DNA from: Spirogloea muscicola
Taxonomy: Eukaryota; Streptophyta; Zygnematophyceae; Spirogloeales; Spirogloeaceae
Assembly: GCA_009602725.1 (NCBI GenBank)
Contig: WELB01000035.1
Span: 903,414 to 913,603, forward strand
Direction of reading: 5' to 3'
DNA length: 10,190 nt
The position numbers and the translations under genes were made by a program. Each line of letters begins with the position of its first letter. The stretch's first letter is position 1. This document shows positions 1-10,190 of the stretch, one piece after another. The notes under the pieces were generated by a model. The model saw only the letters and a program-made list of their open reading frames with translations. It had not been told where the DNA came from and did not search any database.

Positions 1-3000
1 CCCGCCGCCCCCCCCGCCCCCGCCGCCGACGACGACGAGGAGAGCTTCCTCTATGGCTCCACTGCCGACCTGCCTCGTCCCGTGCCACCGCCCGCCTCTG
101 CTGGCGACGTAGGCCACGCCGGTAGCGGCGTCGCCGTCCCAGCGGCCGTCCCTGCGCTTGCTGTCGCCGCTGGCGACCAGGCACTTTCGCAGTCAGCAAG
201 GCCGGGGGCCATCCTGGAGCTCCACCAGCCGTCGCTGCTGCCGCGGCCGCCCCCGCCGCCGTTGCTGCATCAGCAGACGCAGCCGTCACAGCAGGAGCAG
301 CCAGCGCAATCGGCGCCAGGGAGGACAGCGGCGTACGAGGAGGAAAATGCAGACGGGTTCTTAGGTGGAGAGAAATTGATCCACGACGAGGACGAGGACG
401 AGGACGACGAAGACGACCTCCAGATTGTCCTCAATGAAGAGCCTCCGTCGCAGCTGCAACTCTACCAGCAGCAGCGCCAGGAGGAGGCTGCAGCCGCGGC
501 TGCTACGGCCGGCAAGGACGACGAGGACGACTCAGAGGAAGACGAGGACGACCTCGTCATTGTAGCCTCTGAGGTTGACGCCCCGCTTGAAGCTCAGCAC
601 CTCTGGCAGCCGCAAGCGCGCGAAGATGCGGCTGTCACCGAGGGTGCTCCCGAGGAGCCGGAGCTGCAGGCAGCAGCAGGGGAAGCTGCGCCTGGGCCTC
701 CGCCTGCAACGACTGCAGCTGTGGCAGGCTCTGCGGGACCTCGCATTGGATACAGCGGGGCTGGGTACCATCTCCCAGTCAGCTCGAAGGTTCTTCACCC
801 AACCCGTCCTCCAGCAATCCTTGCTCTGGGCTGCATAAGAGCCAGCTGTTGTTGCTGCAAACTTGCCGATCGTGCAGGCACAGGCCCTGGAGATTGAGGC
901 TAGCGAACACAGCAGCACTTGCTGACCAGTGGCCTTTGGCTTGCACCAGTATGTTCGACCCCCTGCTGGCAACACATTGGGACCACATGGCCGCGGCCTG
1001 TACTCAGCTTCCCGTGGAGGCTCCCTGCAGAAGCCGCCGCTGGACTTCAGCTTGCCACCCCACAAGTACGCATCCAGCTTTACTACAGCCTGTTGGTATC
1101 CTGCCTGCCACTCTCCTGCAGCCTCAGCCCCATCTGAAAGCGCCTCAATATACAATGCTGTGCTGATCTGTTTGGGGGTCAGAAGACCCCCTTAGTCAGG
1201 CAGCCAGTCATCCAAGGTGGCCAGGGCCCAAAGTGGGGAAGTGCTCTTGGATCCACCCAGCATCGTCATGACAGAACCTCTTGCTGGCAGGACTGTATTT
1301 GATGTTGACCTGGATGCACTGGATGACAAGCTGTGGAGGCGACCAGGAGCTGATATCTCTGACTACTTCAATTTTGGACTTAACGAGCTTACCTGGAAGG
1401 AGTACTGCCTCCGGCTGGTCAGTACCTTGTGTCGGTTCCCAGAAGCCCGACATGACCATCATTGGAAGACGTGGCCACATGCCTCAGCAGCTAGACCAAG
1501 CACTCCCGGGACTGTGCAGCTCTGCGTCACAGTCCTCAAGTTGACAGCTCTGCTTGATGATTGAGCACGAGAAGATCAAACTTGATTGGGGCTCCTCGTC
1601 GCGCTTGCCTGATCCACATACGAATAGCTCAGCGGCTGGCTGACCTTTGTGTCAGAGACTGCAACTTGCAGGTACAGCTGAAGCTTGAGTCTGCAATGCA
1701 GAATAGGATACGCGTGTACGAAAGTGGCCGCCCGGATAGTGTGAGCCTGTTGTTGCCCTGCAGCTCTTGGCAATGGTGCCCTGCAAAGATCTTCACTACG
1801 ACGCGCTTTTGACTATAAGATATCTGTGTCGCAGAAGTGGCAAAGTGCCCTTGCAACCCCAGCACTGTCAGCACGCTACTACAAGTCTGAGGGCCTGTGT
1901 GTGTGGCATCGGTGCAGGATATTGACCCCGACATGCCACGGGAACTTGTTGCCCTTTTGGACCCCTCGCGGCTGAATGGGGCTTGGCCGCGTCCTGGAGG
2001 AGGAAAGCCAACAGATGGTGGTGGTGGAGGGGTGGAGCGCCGAGCGACTGCAGAGCTCCGCCGATCTCAGCGCCCTCGCGATCCCCTTGCTATTGTCGAG
2101 GTACAGCCAGCTATGAGTTGGACCTGCCAAATGAGGTCTTTTGCCTTCTGGCTATTGCCCTCTGTGACGTTGCAGCAATGATCCGTGTGCTCTTGACTAT
2201 CATGCATACCTCCTCTTCAGCTCTTTGTACCGATCGTTGAGCAACCCAAGGTGGAGCTACCCAAGGCTGCTGATGGGGAAGACAAGGAGAAGCAGGCTAT
2301 GGCGGACGACGTGCAGCCAAAGGGAACAGACAGGTCAGGAAGTGGAGGTGACATGCTTCCTACGAAGCACAAGCAGGCAAATGAAGAGAACAACAAGGAG
2401 GACGGCAACAACAATGAGGACGATGCGTGGAATGCGACAGTGGGCCGGCCCTTGGGTTTTGGTGGGCCTAAAGTGCCACAGCTGCAAGGGCACATCCCAT
2501 CCAGCATGCCAGGCCCTCGAGGAGAGGGTCTTTCATTCTATGGAGCTCCACCGCAAGCGAGGTTCTCAACAATCGAACCTGCCGTTGGCTTCTGCTAACG
2601 TGCATGAAAGATTGTTGCAGTGGTCACACAACAAGGGAGCATGGAAGCAGGATGACTTTGTGATGGATCTTTGAGCTGTGTTGTTTGGTCGGACGGACAG
2701 GCTGCCAATTGGATTTGATCGCTTGGCAAGTGGACCACTTGGAATGGGAGCTCAATTTCATGCACCACAGCACCTGCTACCATCATTCGGAAGCAATGGT
2801 CTCAGGTACACTCCCATTGATTCCCAAAGTCAGCGTGCGGTCATTGCAACAGCTTCCTTGCCAGGCACTGTTTGCATATGTTGCTGCTTTTTGCGGATAC
2901 GTTTATGTATGACTGGTTGAGCAGGGATGCTATTGCGGTCCAGTACCTTTTCAGCACAGCGAGTGTTGGGTATTGCTCCTAGTAAAGTCCCCCCCAGTCC

Positions 3001-5383
3001 CCCCAACCCTTGTCGAGGTTTGGGAGTCTGGCCAGCAAGGTGACAATTTGATGCACTTGCGCAGGACGCCACCACTGGCAGCGCTGCCACCTCCTCCGCC
3101 TCTGAGGAGTGCTGGTCAGCAGCCCCTTCGCGCAAGACCTGCGCAACGAAGGGCTCCTGATCCGAAAGAGAGGAAGGACCAAGGCAAGCAGGGAGTAACC
3201 AAGGAGGTTCGACATGGCTTAGATGAGGGGTCGGACGGCAGAGATGCAAGCCCACAGCCTGCCAGGAGGCAAAGGTCGGAAGCCCAGGACAGCCAGCATT
3301 ACAATGGAAAGCAGCCACGTCTCGCGGAATCCTACCAGCTTGCACCTGGCATGAGCCATGCCAGCAGTGAGCTGCAAGCACGCTCTCGCGTTGAATGGAA
3401 CAGCAGTAGATGCGAGAATGACTCCAGAGATGCGAGCAGCTCTATGGAAGGTGGCGAAGCAGACAAGAGGAGAGACAGTGCTTGGAGTGCAGAGGGGAGG
3501 ATGAGTGAGAAGCATCGCAAGGGGGTTACAGTAAACAACAGGAGCAGCAAGCGGCTCGCAGAGGAGACGTCATCCACTTACAAGGACAGGGACATCAGGT
3601 ATGGTGCAGGGTACATGGACAAAGACGGAGCACGTGAGTGGAGCAGGGGAGATAGGGAGGGGACCTCAACCAGCCACAGAGGAAGGACTTCTAAGCATGA
3701 AAGTGCAGGCAAAGACGATCCTCATATGAGTAGCCGCAGCAGGGAGGCAAAGGCAGACGGCAGAGCAGCAGAGCTCAGGGACGGAGTAGAGCAGTCGAGC
3801 AGACGGCCAAGGAGAACAGCCGCATCTGAGGATCGTATTGAGCGGCACAGGGTGACTGAGTCGTACGAGGGGGTTGAGTTAACCAGGCAAAGGGCGACAG
3901 ACAGGGGTGAGGACTCGGACAGAAGAGGCAGATCCGAGGAGGATTTGCATCATGGGACGTCAAAGAGGGAGGATGAGCGCAGGAGGTCGCAGCAAGTCGA
4001 AGGGCATGGTGAACGTGCTGTGGATAGGCAGACTGATCCCAGAAGGAGCAGGGACACTGACAGGGACAAGGATATGAAGAGGAGCAGGGAAGATGACCTG
4101 TACAGAGAAAGGTCACGAGGAAGTGACAGGGGCAGAAGGTCATTGGAGGAGGATGTGCAGCCAAGAGGAGACGACATCTTGTTGACTGCCGAAGAGAGGT
4201 ACAGGCGAAGCAGAAGCAGGGACAGGGGGAGGCGGAGGCAGGCCGAGCAAGAAGATGATGCCGGAGATGCTCGGGATCCAAAGCAGAAGGTCCGACATGG
4301 GAAGACTGCCGATACTGAAGGGCGCCGGGCTCAGCTAAGAGAGGTTGCAGAACTTGCTCGGAAGCGTGAGGCCGAAGCAAGGTCACAAAGCGTGCGTGGC
4401 GAGGCCTTTTACCAAAACGAGGTTTGTTTGCTGCCCGGTGCCTGGGACGTCATATGACCTGCATGCTTACGGAAGACAGTACTGTGGCGGGGTTTTGGAA
4501 AGCATTTTCGGGAGCTTGTGCGACTGCTGCCAGGGTTGCTACACATGGCGAGCCGGAACCTTATGAGCTGTATGGTGTTGGCTCTTGTGGATTCCCTTAA
4601 GTGCTTGTCTATCATGGACATTACGCTGACTTTCCATGCAATCTGGATTTGTGATTGCTACAGCATGGGGAGCACATCTTTGAGGATGCACATCGTGCCA
4701 ACCTGGATGATGGCAATAGGCACAAGCATAAGAGCCGTTCTGAGCAAAGGAATGGTGATCACCAACACAAGCACCACCGCAGAGGACAGGAGAGCAGTTA
4801 TGAGCATCTGCCGCAGGCATTGGATGATGTTGGTGCGCAGGAAACAACGAATAGCGCCAAGAGAAACAGCAAACGCTCAAGAGCCTCTGGGAAAGAACGG
4901 GATGAGCACTTGGATGCTCGAGTTCCTGGAGATGGAGAGGTGGCTCAAGGTACCCCTCCCAATGCATCTGCTTCTGCTTGCCATCTACCAATTACCAAGA
5001 GGTGGTCGAGCTTGATGCTGGTGTAACCTCTTGATTGTGCTCATTGACCAGGTGACCCCCATGCTTCAAGGAGGACCAAGCACACACTGGAAGCGGACTG
5101 GGGTACAACTGGGGGGCAGTCGGGCACAGGTCAGGAGGAGACACTGCTGGGCGCAAACCGCAAGCACCGCCGACGACATGCAGTAGCTTCGCAAGAGCGT
5201 CCTCAAGAGACATCTTCTGCAGTGCTTGCTGATCTTGATTCAGATGTGCACTTGAGGCGGCCAAGAGAAGACCGCACTTCGCAGTTGGATGACCAACCCT
5301 TTGAGGGATCAGATGGTGTGACAGAGAGAAGAGACGCTGTTCCCCTTGATCGCCCTGCCAGAAAGCGGCGCTGGGCTTCTTGA
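1..5383 (+). CDS. FIP1: Fip1-type pre-mRNA polyadenylation factor (CPSF subunit), 5'-partial, ten exons
   Basis: Model: join(<1..789, 950..1065, 1291..1417, 1672..1740, 1918..2100, 2221..2561, 2701..2805, 3065..4421, 4664..4949, 5052..5383), giving 1234 residues plus TGA. The frame is open from base 1, so the start lies to the left. In order: an acidic N-terminus with [11 protein letters not shown] (residues 10-20); Gln/Ala/Pro-rich sequence with two acidic blocks, [13 protein letters not shown] and EDDLVIV; KYVRP joined across intron 1; the Fip1 motif around 303-344 ([37 protein letters not shown]); the plant-like [26 protein letters not shown]; then an Arg/Asp/Glu/Ser-rich tail (about 578-1029), a His/Lys-rich patch and a C-terminal RKRRWAS. 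Known Fip1 proteins bind CPSF30 and poly(A) polymerase in the nuclear cleavage/polyadenylation complex. Length and charged tail resemble plant FIPS5 (about 1200 aa, from memory). Every splice phase agrees. The weakest boundaries are the donors at 790 (GTTCTT) and 2562 (GTTCTC). The family call is near certain; exact exon edges are moderately sure. Confidence 0.93.
1291..1740 (+). other. FIP1: Exons encoding the Fip1 motif and the following plant-conserved helix
   Basis: Two exons, 1291-1417 and 1672-1740, carry the diagnostic core. The Lys of PPHK-TVFDVD is split across the intron 1066-1290 (AA then G), and restoring it gives the continuous plant-like [13 protein letters not shown]. Intron 1418-1671 is phase 0 and joins YCLRL to [10 protein letters not shown], the same spacing I recall between YC and the MQ-KIRVYESG block in land-plant Fip1. 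This core is the part of Fip1 that contacts the CPSF30 zinc fingers in characterised complexes. No key motif residue appears to be missing. Confidence 0.93.
3065..4421 (+). other. FIP1: Large exon encoding the Arg/Asp/Glu/Ser-rich low-complexity tail of Fip1
   Basis: This 1357-nt exon codes for about 452 residues dominated by Arg, Asp, Glu and Ser, with many RD, DR, RS and RE dipeptides (for example around 4050-4140). A short polyproline stretch ([11 protein letters not shown]) opens it. The acceptor at 3063-3064 follows TTGCGC, and the first G completes an Arg codon begun at 2804-2805. Such RD/RS regions in Fip1 proteins are known to contribute RNA binding and are expected to be disordered. 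The long opposite-strand open frames here are by-products of this composition. Confidence 0.85.
5022..5026 (+). promoter_or_regulatory. TGTAA, the green-algal poly(A) signal motif, inside the last FIP1 intron
   Basis: TGTAA is the usual near-upstream poly(A) element in chlorophyte algae. This copy lies in intron 4950-5051 and overlaps the in-frame TAA that would end a transcript retaining this intron. I did not find TGTAA or AATAAA between the real stop codon and the next gene. A five-base match is weak evidence; use as an intronic poly(A) site is inference. Confidence 0.25.
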
Positions 5384-5579
5384 TCTACGATACTCCTCCA
5401 GTGCTCTGTGTTGCCAGACATGCAAGGCTCCACAAGGTCACTATGTCTGTACCTTGCGCACTGGCCTTCTTGCTGGGAAGACCGTTCTTTAGAAGTGTCT
5501 GGTCAGGTTGCCACTGAGTCGTCACATGCATGGTCATGACGCACTCACTTTATGACGAGTATTGCCAGGCCCTCCGCCT

Positions 5580-5595
5580 GCTTATAGGTATAAGC
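5580..5595. repeat. 16-bp palindrome between the convergent genes
   Basis: GCTTATA and TATAAGC are perfect 7-bp inverted arms separated by GG. It lies about midway between the two stop codons and could fold in either transcript. Function is unknown; chance is possible at this size. Confidence 0.5.
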
Positions 5596-5704
5596 TGGCA
5601 CCACTTAACAGACACTAAGGGAGGCACTTGTGGAAAGTGGTGAAAGACTGAAGGACACTTCACAACATGCAGTATGACACTCACACATTTATGGGCCCCT
5701 GCGA

Positions 5705-5730
5705 GTTGCCGATAGCAACTGTCGGCCAAC
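5705..5730. repeat. Bulged inverted repeat just beyond the kinase stop codon
   Basis: GTTGCCGA pairs with TCGGCCAAC, leaving one unpaired C and a 9-base loop. On the minus strand it begins about 28 bases past the kinase stop, so it would sit in that mRNA's 3' UTR. A role in 3'-end formation or stability is only a guess. Confidence 0.4.
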
Positions 5731-5758
5731 TGAGTTCTGGAATTAGATTTGTCTGTAT

Positions 5759-8493
<2,735 letters not shown>

Positions 8494-8811
8494 GGCCGGA
8501 GCGCCGGCGTCCGCGAGCGAAGACCAGTTCGAGCTGAGCTAGTCAGTAGAACAAATACCTGTCCTCCACCCAATTAGACCATCGCTTACTACTCCAGGCT
8601 CCTTTGGACCTTGTTCATGTTTTCGTATGCTGGCATTTTCCACAGAAGAAAGCGCGCGGTGCGCATGAAATTGAAAGGGAGGCCAATTCTAGCCTTACAA
8701 ATGTATCTTTAACTGGGTAATGAGCTGGCTAAGGGGGACACTAATATCCCCGCGTGAGCACATGCATATCTGACAAGCTATACTGAGGAGCCAAACCACC
8801 CCCACGGAAGC

Positions 8812-8829
8812 CATTAGCCTGGGCTAATG
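8812..8829. repeat. 18-bp palindrome CATTAGCC-TG-GGCTAATG, with a half copy at 9563
   Basis: The arms are perfect 8-bp inverted repeats around TG. At 9563-9574 CATTAGCCTGGG recurs without the second arm, followed almost directly by CACGCTGCAGACT. In the first copy a similar GCGCTGCAGACTT lies about 40 bases further right (8867-8879). The second copy therefore looks like an internally shortened version of the 8812-8879 segment. Confidence 0.6.
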
Positions 8830-8879
8830 CACGACCAGCACGCTGGTGGATCGCGAGTGCCTGAGAGCGCTGCAGACTT

Positions 8880-8916
8880 AACGATAACTCAACGATAACT
8901 CAACTCAACGATAACC
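8880..8916. repeat. Short tandem repeat, 11-bp unit AACGATAACTC
   Basis: Two perfect units (8880-8890, 8891-8901) are followed by AACTC and then a third, truncated AACGATAAC (8907-8915). The array is degenerate and lies about 1.25 kb from the telomere. Confidence 0.8.
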
Positions 8917-9032
8917 GCATTCTAAAGCATGCAACTATGGCTTGCGGGACGCTAGAATGGCAAGATAGAAAGAGAGACCATTGAAGAAGTAAGCTCTTCC
9001 ACAGTAATGCGGCTGCTGATATTGAAACAATC

Positions 9033-9050
9033 GGCTGTGAAAAGCCAGCC
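9033..9050. repeat. Dispersed hairpin-like repeat GGCTGTGAAAAGCCAGCC (copy 1 of 3)
   Basis: GGCT pairs with AGCC around GTGAAA. The same 18-mer with one change lies at 10046-10063, and a variant lies at 9093-9108. Confidence 0.65.
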
Positions 9051-9080
9051 AGATGCATACAAGTATTCATGACGGAGCTA

Positions 9081-9108
9081 CAAAGGGGCGAGGGCTGTGA
9101 AAAGAGCC
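9081..9108. repeat. Dispersed repeat, copy 2: CAAAGGGG leader plus GGCTGTGAAAAGAGCC
   Basis: The core at 9093-9108 has two extra bases before the closing GCC. The preceding CAAAGGGGCGAG resembles the CAAAAGGGGGCCAG that precedes copy 3, so the shared unit is longer than the hairpin. Confidence 0.6.
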
Positions 9109-9360
9109 GCTTCTTCTCCTCCAGCCTCCCATATTTAAGTTCTCAATGCGCCGTCTCTCAGCCCTTGCCCCCATTGGGAGTGCCACTTCTTCTCTCCAGC
9201 GCCTGAACCAAGCTAGCTGACGCGCACCGTCGTAGTAGAGGGGACCCAGCTTGGTGGCATACTAGCCTTCTGCCAGCCGTTGATTGCATGTTACAGATTG
9301 AGGCTCTCGCTAAATATGCAGCGCTCCGTTTGGCCATGTTGTGCTGTTGTGCAAAAGATT

Positions 9361-9414
9361 CGTGTATTTGAAACAAACGAAGGCCAAATGGCCAAGTACA
9401 AAGGCAAGCACATC
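9361..9414. repeat. Left arm of a near-perfect 54-bp inverted repeat
   Basis: It matches the reverse complement of 9719-9772 at 53 of 54 positions, the difference being A against G at the twelfth base. The arms are separated by 304 bp. Read on the plus strand it encodes RVFETNEGQMAKYKGKHI. It contains the inner palindrome GGCCAAATGGCC. Confidence 0.9.
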
Positions 9415-9595
9415 TAAGACCTATATAACCTACAGCAGAATGACCCGCTCAGTAACCGCGGGTCAAAACATAAAGGTCGCTAATCAATGCCTGAATTCTA
9501 GATGTCGGATAAGAAGCCCTTCTGCCACCAACTAGAGCTCGCCCAGCTTTCTGGTGCAAGGCATTAGCCTGGGCACGCTGCAGACTGGCCGAAAC

Positions 9596-9862
9596 TCATC
9601 GTCGCAAGAGAGACAGGTATGCAGCTTGCAAGCACATCTCAGCCGGGAACACATCTGCACGTCGTGTATAGCCTAGATTGGCAATGTTGTGGCAATAGAG
9701 AGACGCTTCAGTAGATGTGATGTGCTTGCCTTTGTACTTGGCCATTTGGCCTTCGTTTGTCTCAAATACACGTAACTCCTCTAGAAGATGGTTATGATAG
9801 CCAGCCCAGGAAAAATATTGAACACATCTCGAAGGGGCCAGATTGGTCATGTTGTGCTGCAT
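9596..9862 (-). other. Unrecognised 88-codon open frame containing the repeat-encoded peptide; possible exon or gene relic
   Basis: The frame runs from an ATG at 9862 to a TGA at 9596. Its middle is LLEELRVFETNEGQ and MAKYKGKH from the right repeat arm, followed by a Cys-containing C-terminal part. I do not recognise the family. On this strand a TTCTAG that could be a splice acceptor lies just before EELRVF; in the left copy the matching peptide is preceded by a different AG and ends at TAA after HI. It may be a duplicated exon fragment, or chance. Not claimed as a functional gene. Confidence 0.2.
9719..9772. repeat. Right arm of the 54-bp inverted repeat
   Basis: On the minus strand it reads the same as the left arm apart from one base, and that change is synonymous (GAA/GAG) in the shared frame RVFETNEGQMAKYKGKHI. 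Sequence similarity stops abruptly at both ends of the arms. Confidence 0.9.
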
Positions 9863-10032
9863 CCCGTGGGTGGCTCATTGTAGTCAATTTTTTGACAACG
9901 ATAGTGAGGTGGCTGACACGTGGACAGATGATGCAGACTCACAATATGGTCTGGTGTGATATAGGAAGCGGCTATACTGAAAGAAGGACATTTCCAGTCA
10001 ATGACGATGACTGTGATTGGCCAGCCTAGGAC

Positions 10033-10063
10033 AAAAGGGGGCCAGGGCTGTGAGAAGCCAGCC
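10033..10063. repeat. Dispersed repeat, copy 3: leader plus GGCTGTGAGAAGCCAGCC
   Basis: The core at 10046-10063 matches copy 1 at 17 of 18 bases and the leader matches copy 2. The three copies run in the same direction. This is typical of small subtelomeric satellites; no function is evident. Confidence 0.65.
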
Positions 10064-10094
10064 CACATAACAATGAGGACAGCAGTTGCAAGCA

Positions 10095-10134
10095 CGGCAT
10101 TGCTGCCCGGCATTGCCCTAAAGCCCGGCATTGC
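10095..10134. repeat. Three copies of CGGCATTGC immediately inside the telomere
   Basis: Perfect 9-mers lie at 10095-10103, 10108-10116 and 10126-10134, the last two preceded by CC. Spacing is irregular (13 and 18 bp). The last copy is 12 bases from the first telomere unit. Confidence 0.8.
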
Positions 10135-10146
10135 ATGGCTGTGTGG

Positions 10147-10190
10147 TTAGGGTTTAGGGTTTAGGGTTTCGGGTGTAGGGTTTAGGGTTT
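10147..10190 (+). repeat. Telomere repeat array, plant-type TTTAGGG, reading outward
   Basis: In order: a six-base TTAGGG, TTTAGGG twice, TTTCGGG (10167-10173), TGTAGGG (10174-10180), TTTAGGG, and TTT at the window edge. The G-rich strand points right, so the chromosome end lies just beyond 10190. Variant units are expected in the inner, non-telomerase-maintained part of a telomere. Confidence 0.95.

Larger units (their letters stand above)
5384..5758. other. Convergent intergenic region holding both 3' untranslated regions
   Basis: The 375 bp between the FIP1 stop (5381-5383) and the kinase stop (5759-5761, minus strand) hold no convincing coding sequence. Two genes ending here must share this space for transcription termination. 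Scanning by eye I found no AATAAA and no TGTAA on either strand, so the poly(A) signals must be variants. It does contain a 16-bp palindrome and a bulged hairpin, listed separately. Confidence 0.7.
8494..10146. other. Gene-poor subtelomeric region
   Basis: About 1.65 kb separates the kinase start codon from the telomere. I find no recognisable protein, tRNA or rRNA here. The first part must contain the kinase promoter; no clear TATA box for the minus strand is visible, although an inverted CCAAT (8569-8573 on the plus strand) lies about 75 bases upstream of the ATG. The rest holds palindromes and repeats, listed individually, and short open frames with no family motif. Confidence 0.6.

Noticed and set aside
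532-1155. 207-codon open frame on the minus strand
   Set aside because: Antisense to FIP1 exons 1 and 2; no domain motif, and the plus strand carries the conserved sequence.
2973-3064. Upstream extension of the large FIP1 exon, including an ATG at 2973
   Set aside because: Splice phase between 2805 and 3065 is exact and gives continuous sequence, so this stretch is intron; a separate gene start is not needed.
2830-3381. 183-codon open frame on the minus strand
   Set aside because: Crosses a FIP1 intron and exon in antisense; Cys/His/Ala-rich without ordered metal-binding spacing.
3775-4386. 203-codon open frame on the minus strand
   Set aside because: By-product of the Arg/Glu/Asp-rich FIP1 exon: antisense gives Ser/Leu/Pro/Cys-rich sequence with no family features.
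9419-9428. TATA-like CTATATAA at the left repeat arm
   Set aside because: No credible downstream plus-strand gene, so it is not called a promoter.
9757-10029. 90-codon plus-strand open frame in the subtelomere
   Set aside because: No recognisable motif, overlaps the repeat arm in a different frame, and similar lengths are expected by chance.
8494-10146. tRNA, rRNA, CRISPR or transposon genes in the subtelomere
   Set aside because: No tRNA B-box-like sequence, no regularly spaced repeats, and no transposase or reverse transcriptase motifs were seen on either strand.

Overview
The window is the end of a nuclear chromosome, most likely from a green alga. The right edge runs into a plant-type TTTAGGG telomere reading outward. 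Both genes are rich in short GT-AG introns, and both look like green-lineage versions of their families. TTTAGGG rather than TTTTAGGG argues against Chlamydomonas and its close relatives and fits a trebouxiophyte, but that placement is inference.

Layout. Positions <1-5383 (+) hold most of a Fip1-type polyadenylation factor in ten exons; its extreme 5' end lies off the left edge. Positions 5384-5758 are a short convergent intergenic region. Positions 5759-8493 (-) hold a complete ten-exon FGGY-family sugar kinase, closest in motifs to the plant plastid protein XK1 (D-ribulose kinase), with a probable chloroplast transit peptide. Positions 8494-10146 are a gene-poor subtelomere with small palindromes, a tandem repeat, a near-perfect 54-bp inverted repeat, three dispersed hairpin-like repeats and a short repeat next to the telomere. 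Positions 10147-10190 are the telomere, including two variant units.

Both gene models were assembled by hand from conserved protein blocks and splice phase. The Fip1 model has nine GT-AG introns and totals 3705 nt (1234 codons plus stop). The kinase model totals 1425 nt (474 codons plus stop), with eight GT-AG introns and one GC-AG intron. Phase agrees at all 18 junctions. The two genes share no evident pathway: one acts in nuclear mRNA 3'-end formation, the other probably in plastid pentose phosphorylation. Their link is positional: they converge tail to tail, and the kinase promoter faces the telomere.

I see no tRNA, rRNA, CRISPR array, recognisable transposase or reverse transcriptase, and no clearly undescribed system. 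The most notable points are the subtelomeric inverted repeat with a preserved reading frame in both arms, the GC-AG intron, the variant telomere units, and a possible intronic poly(A) site in the polyadenylation-factor gene.
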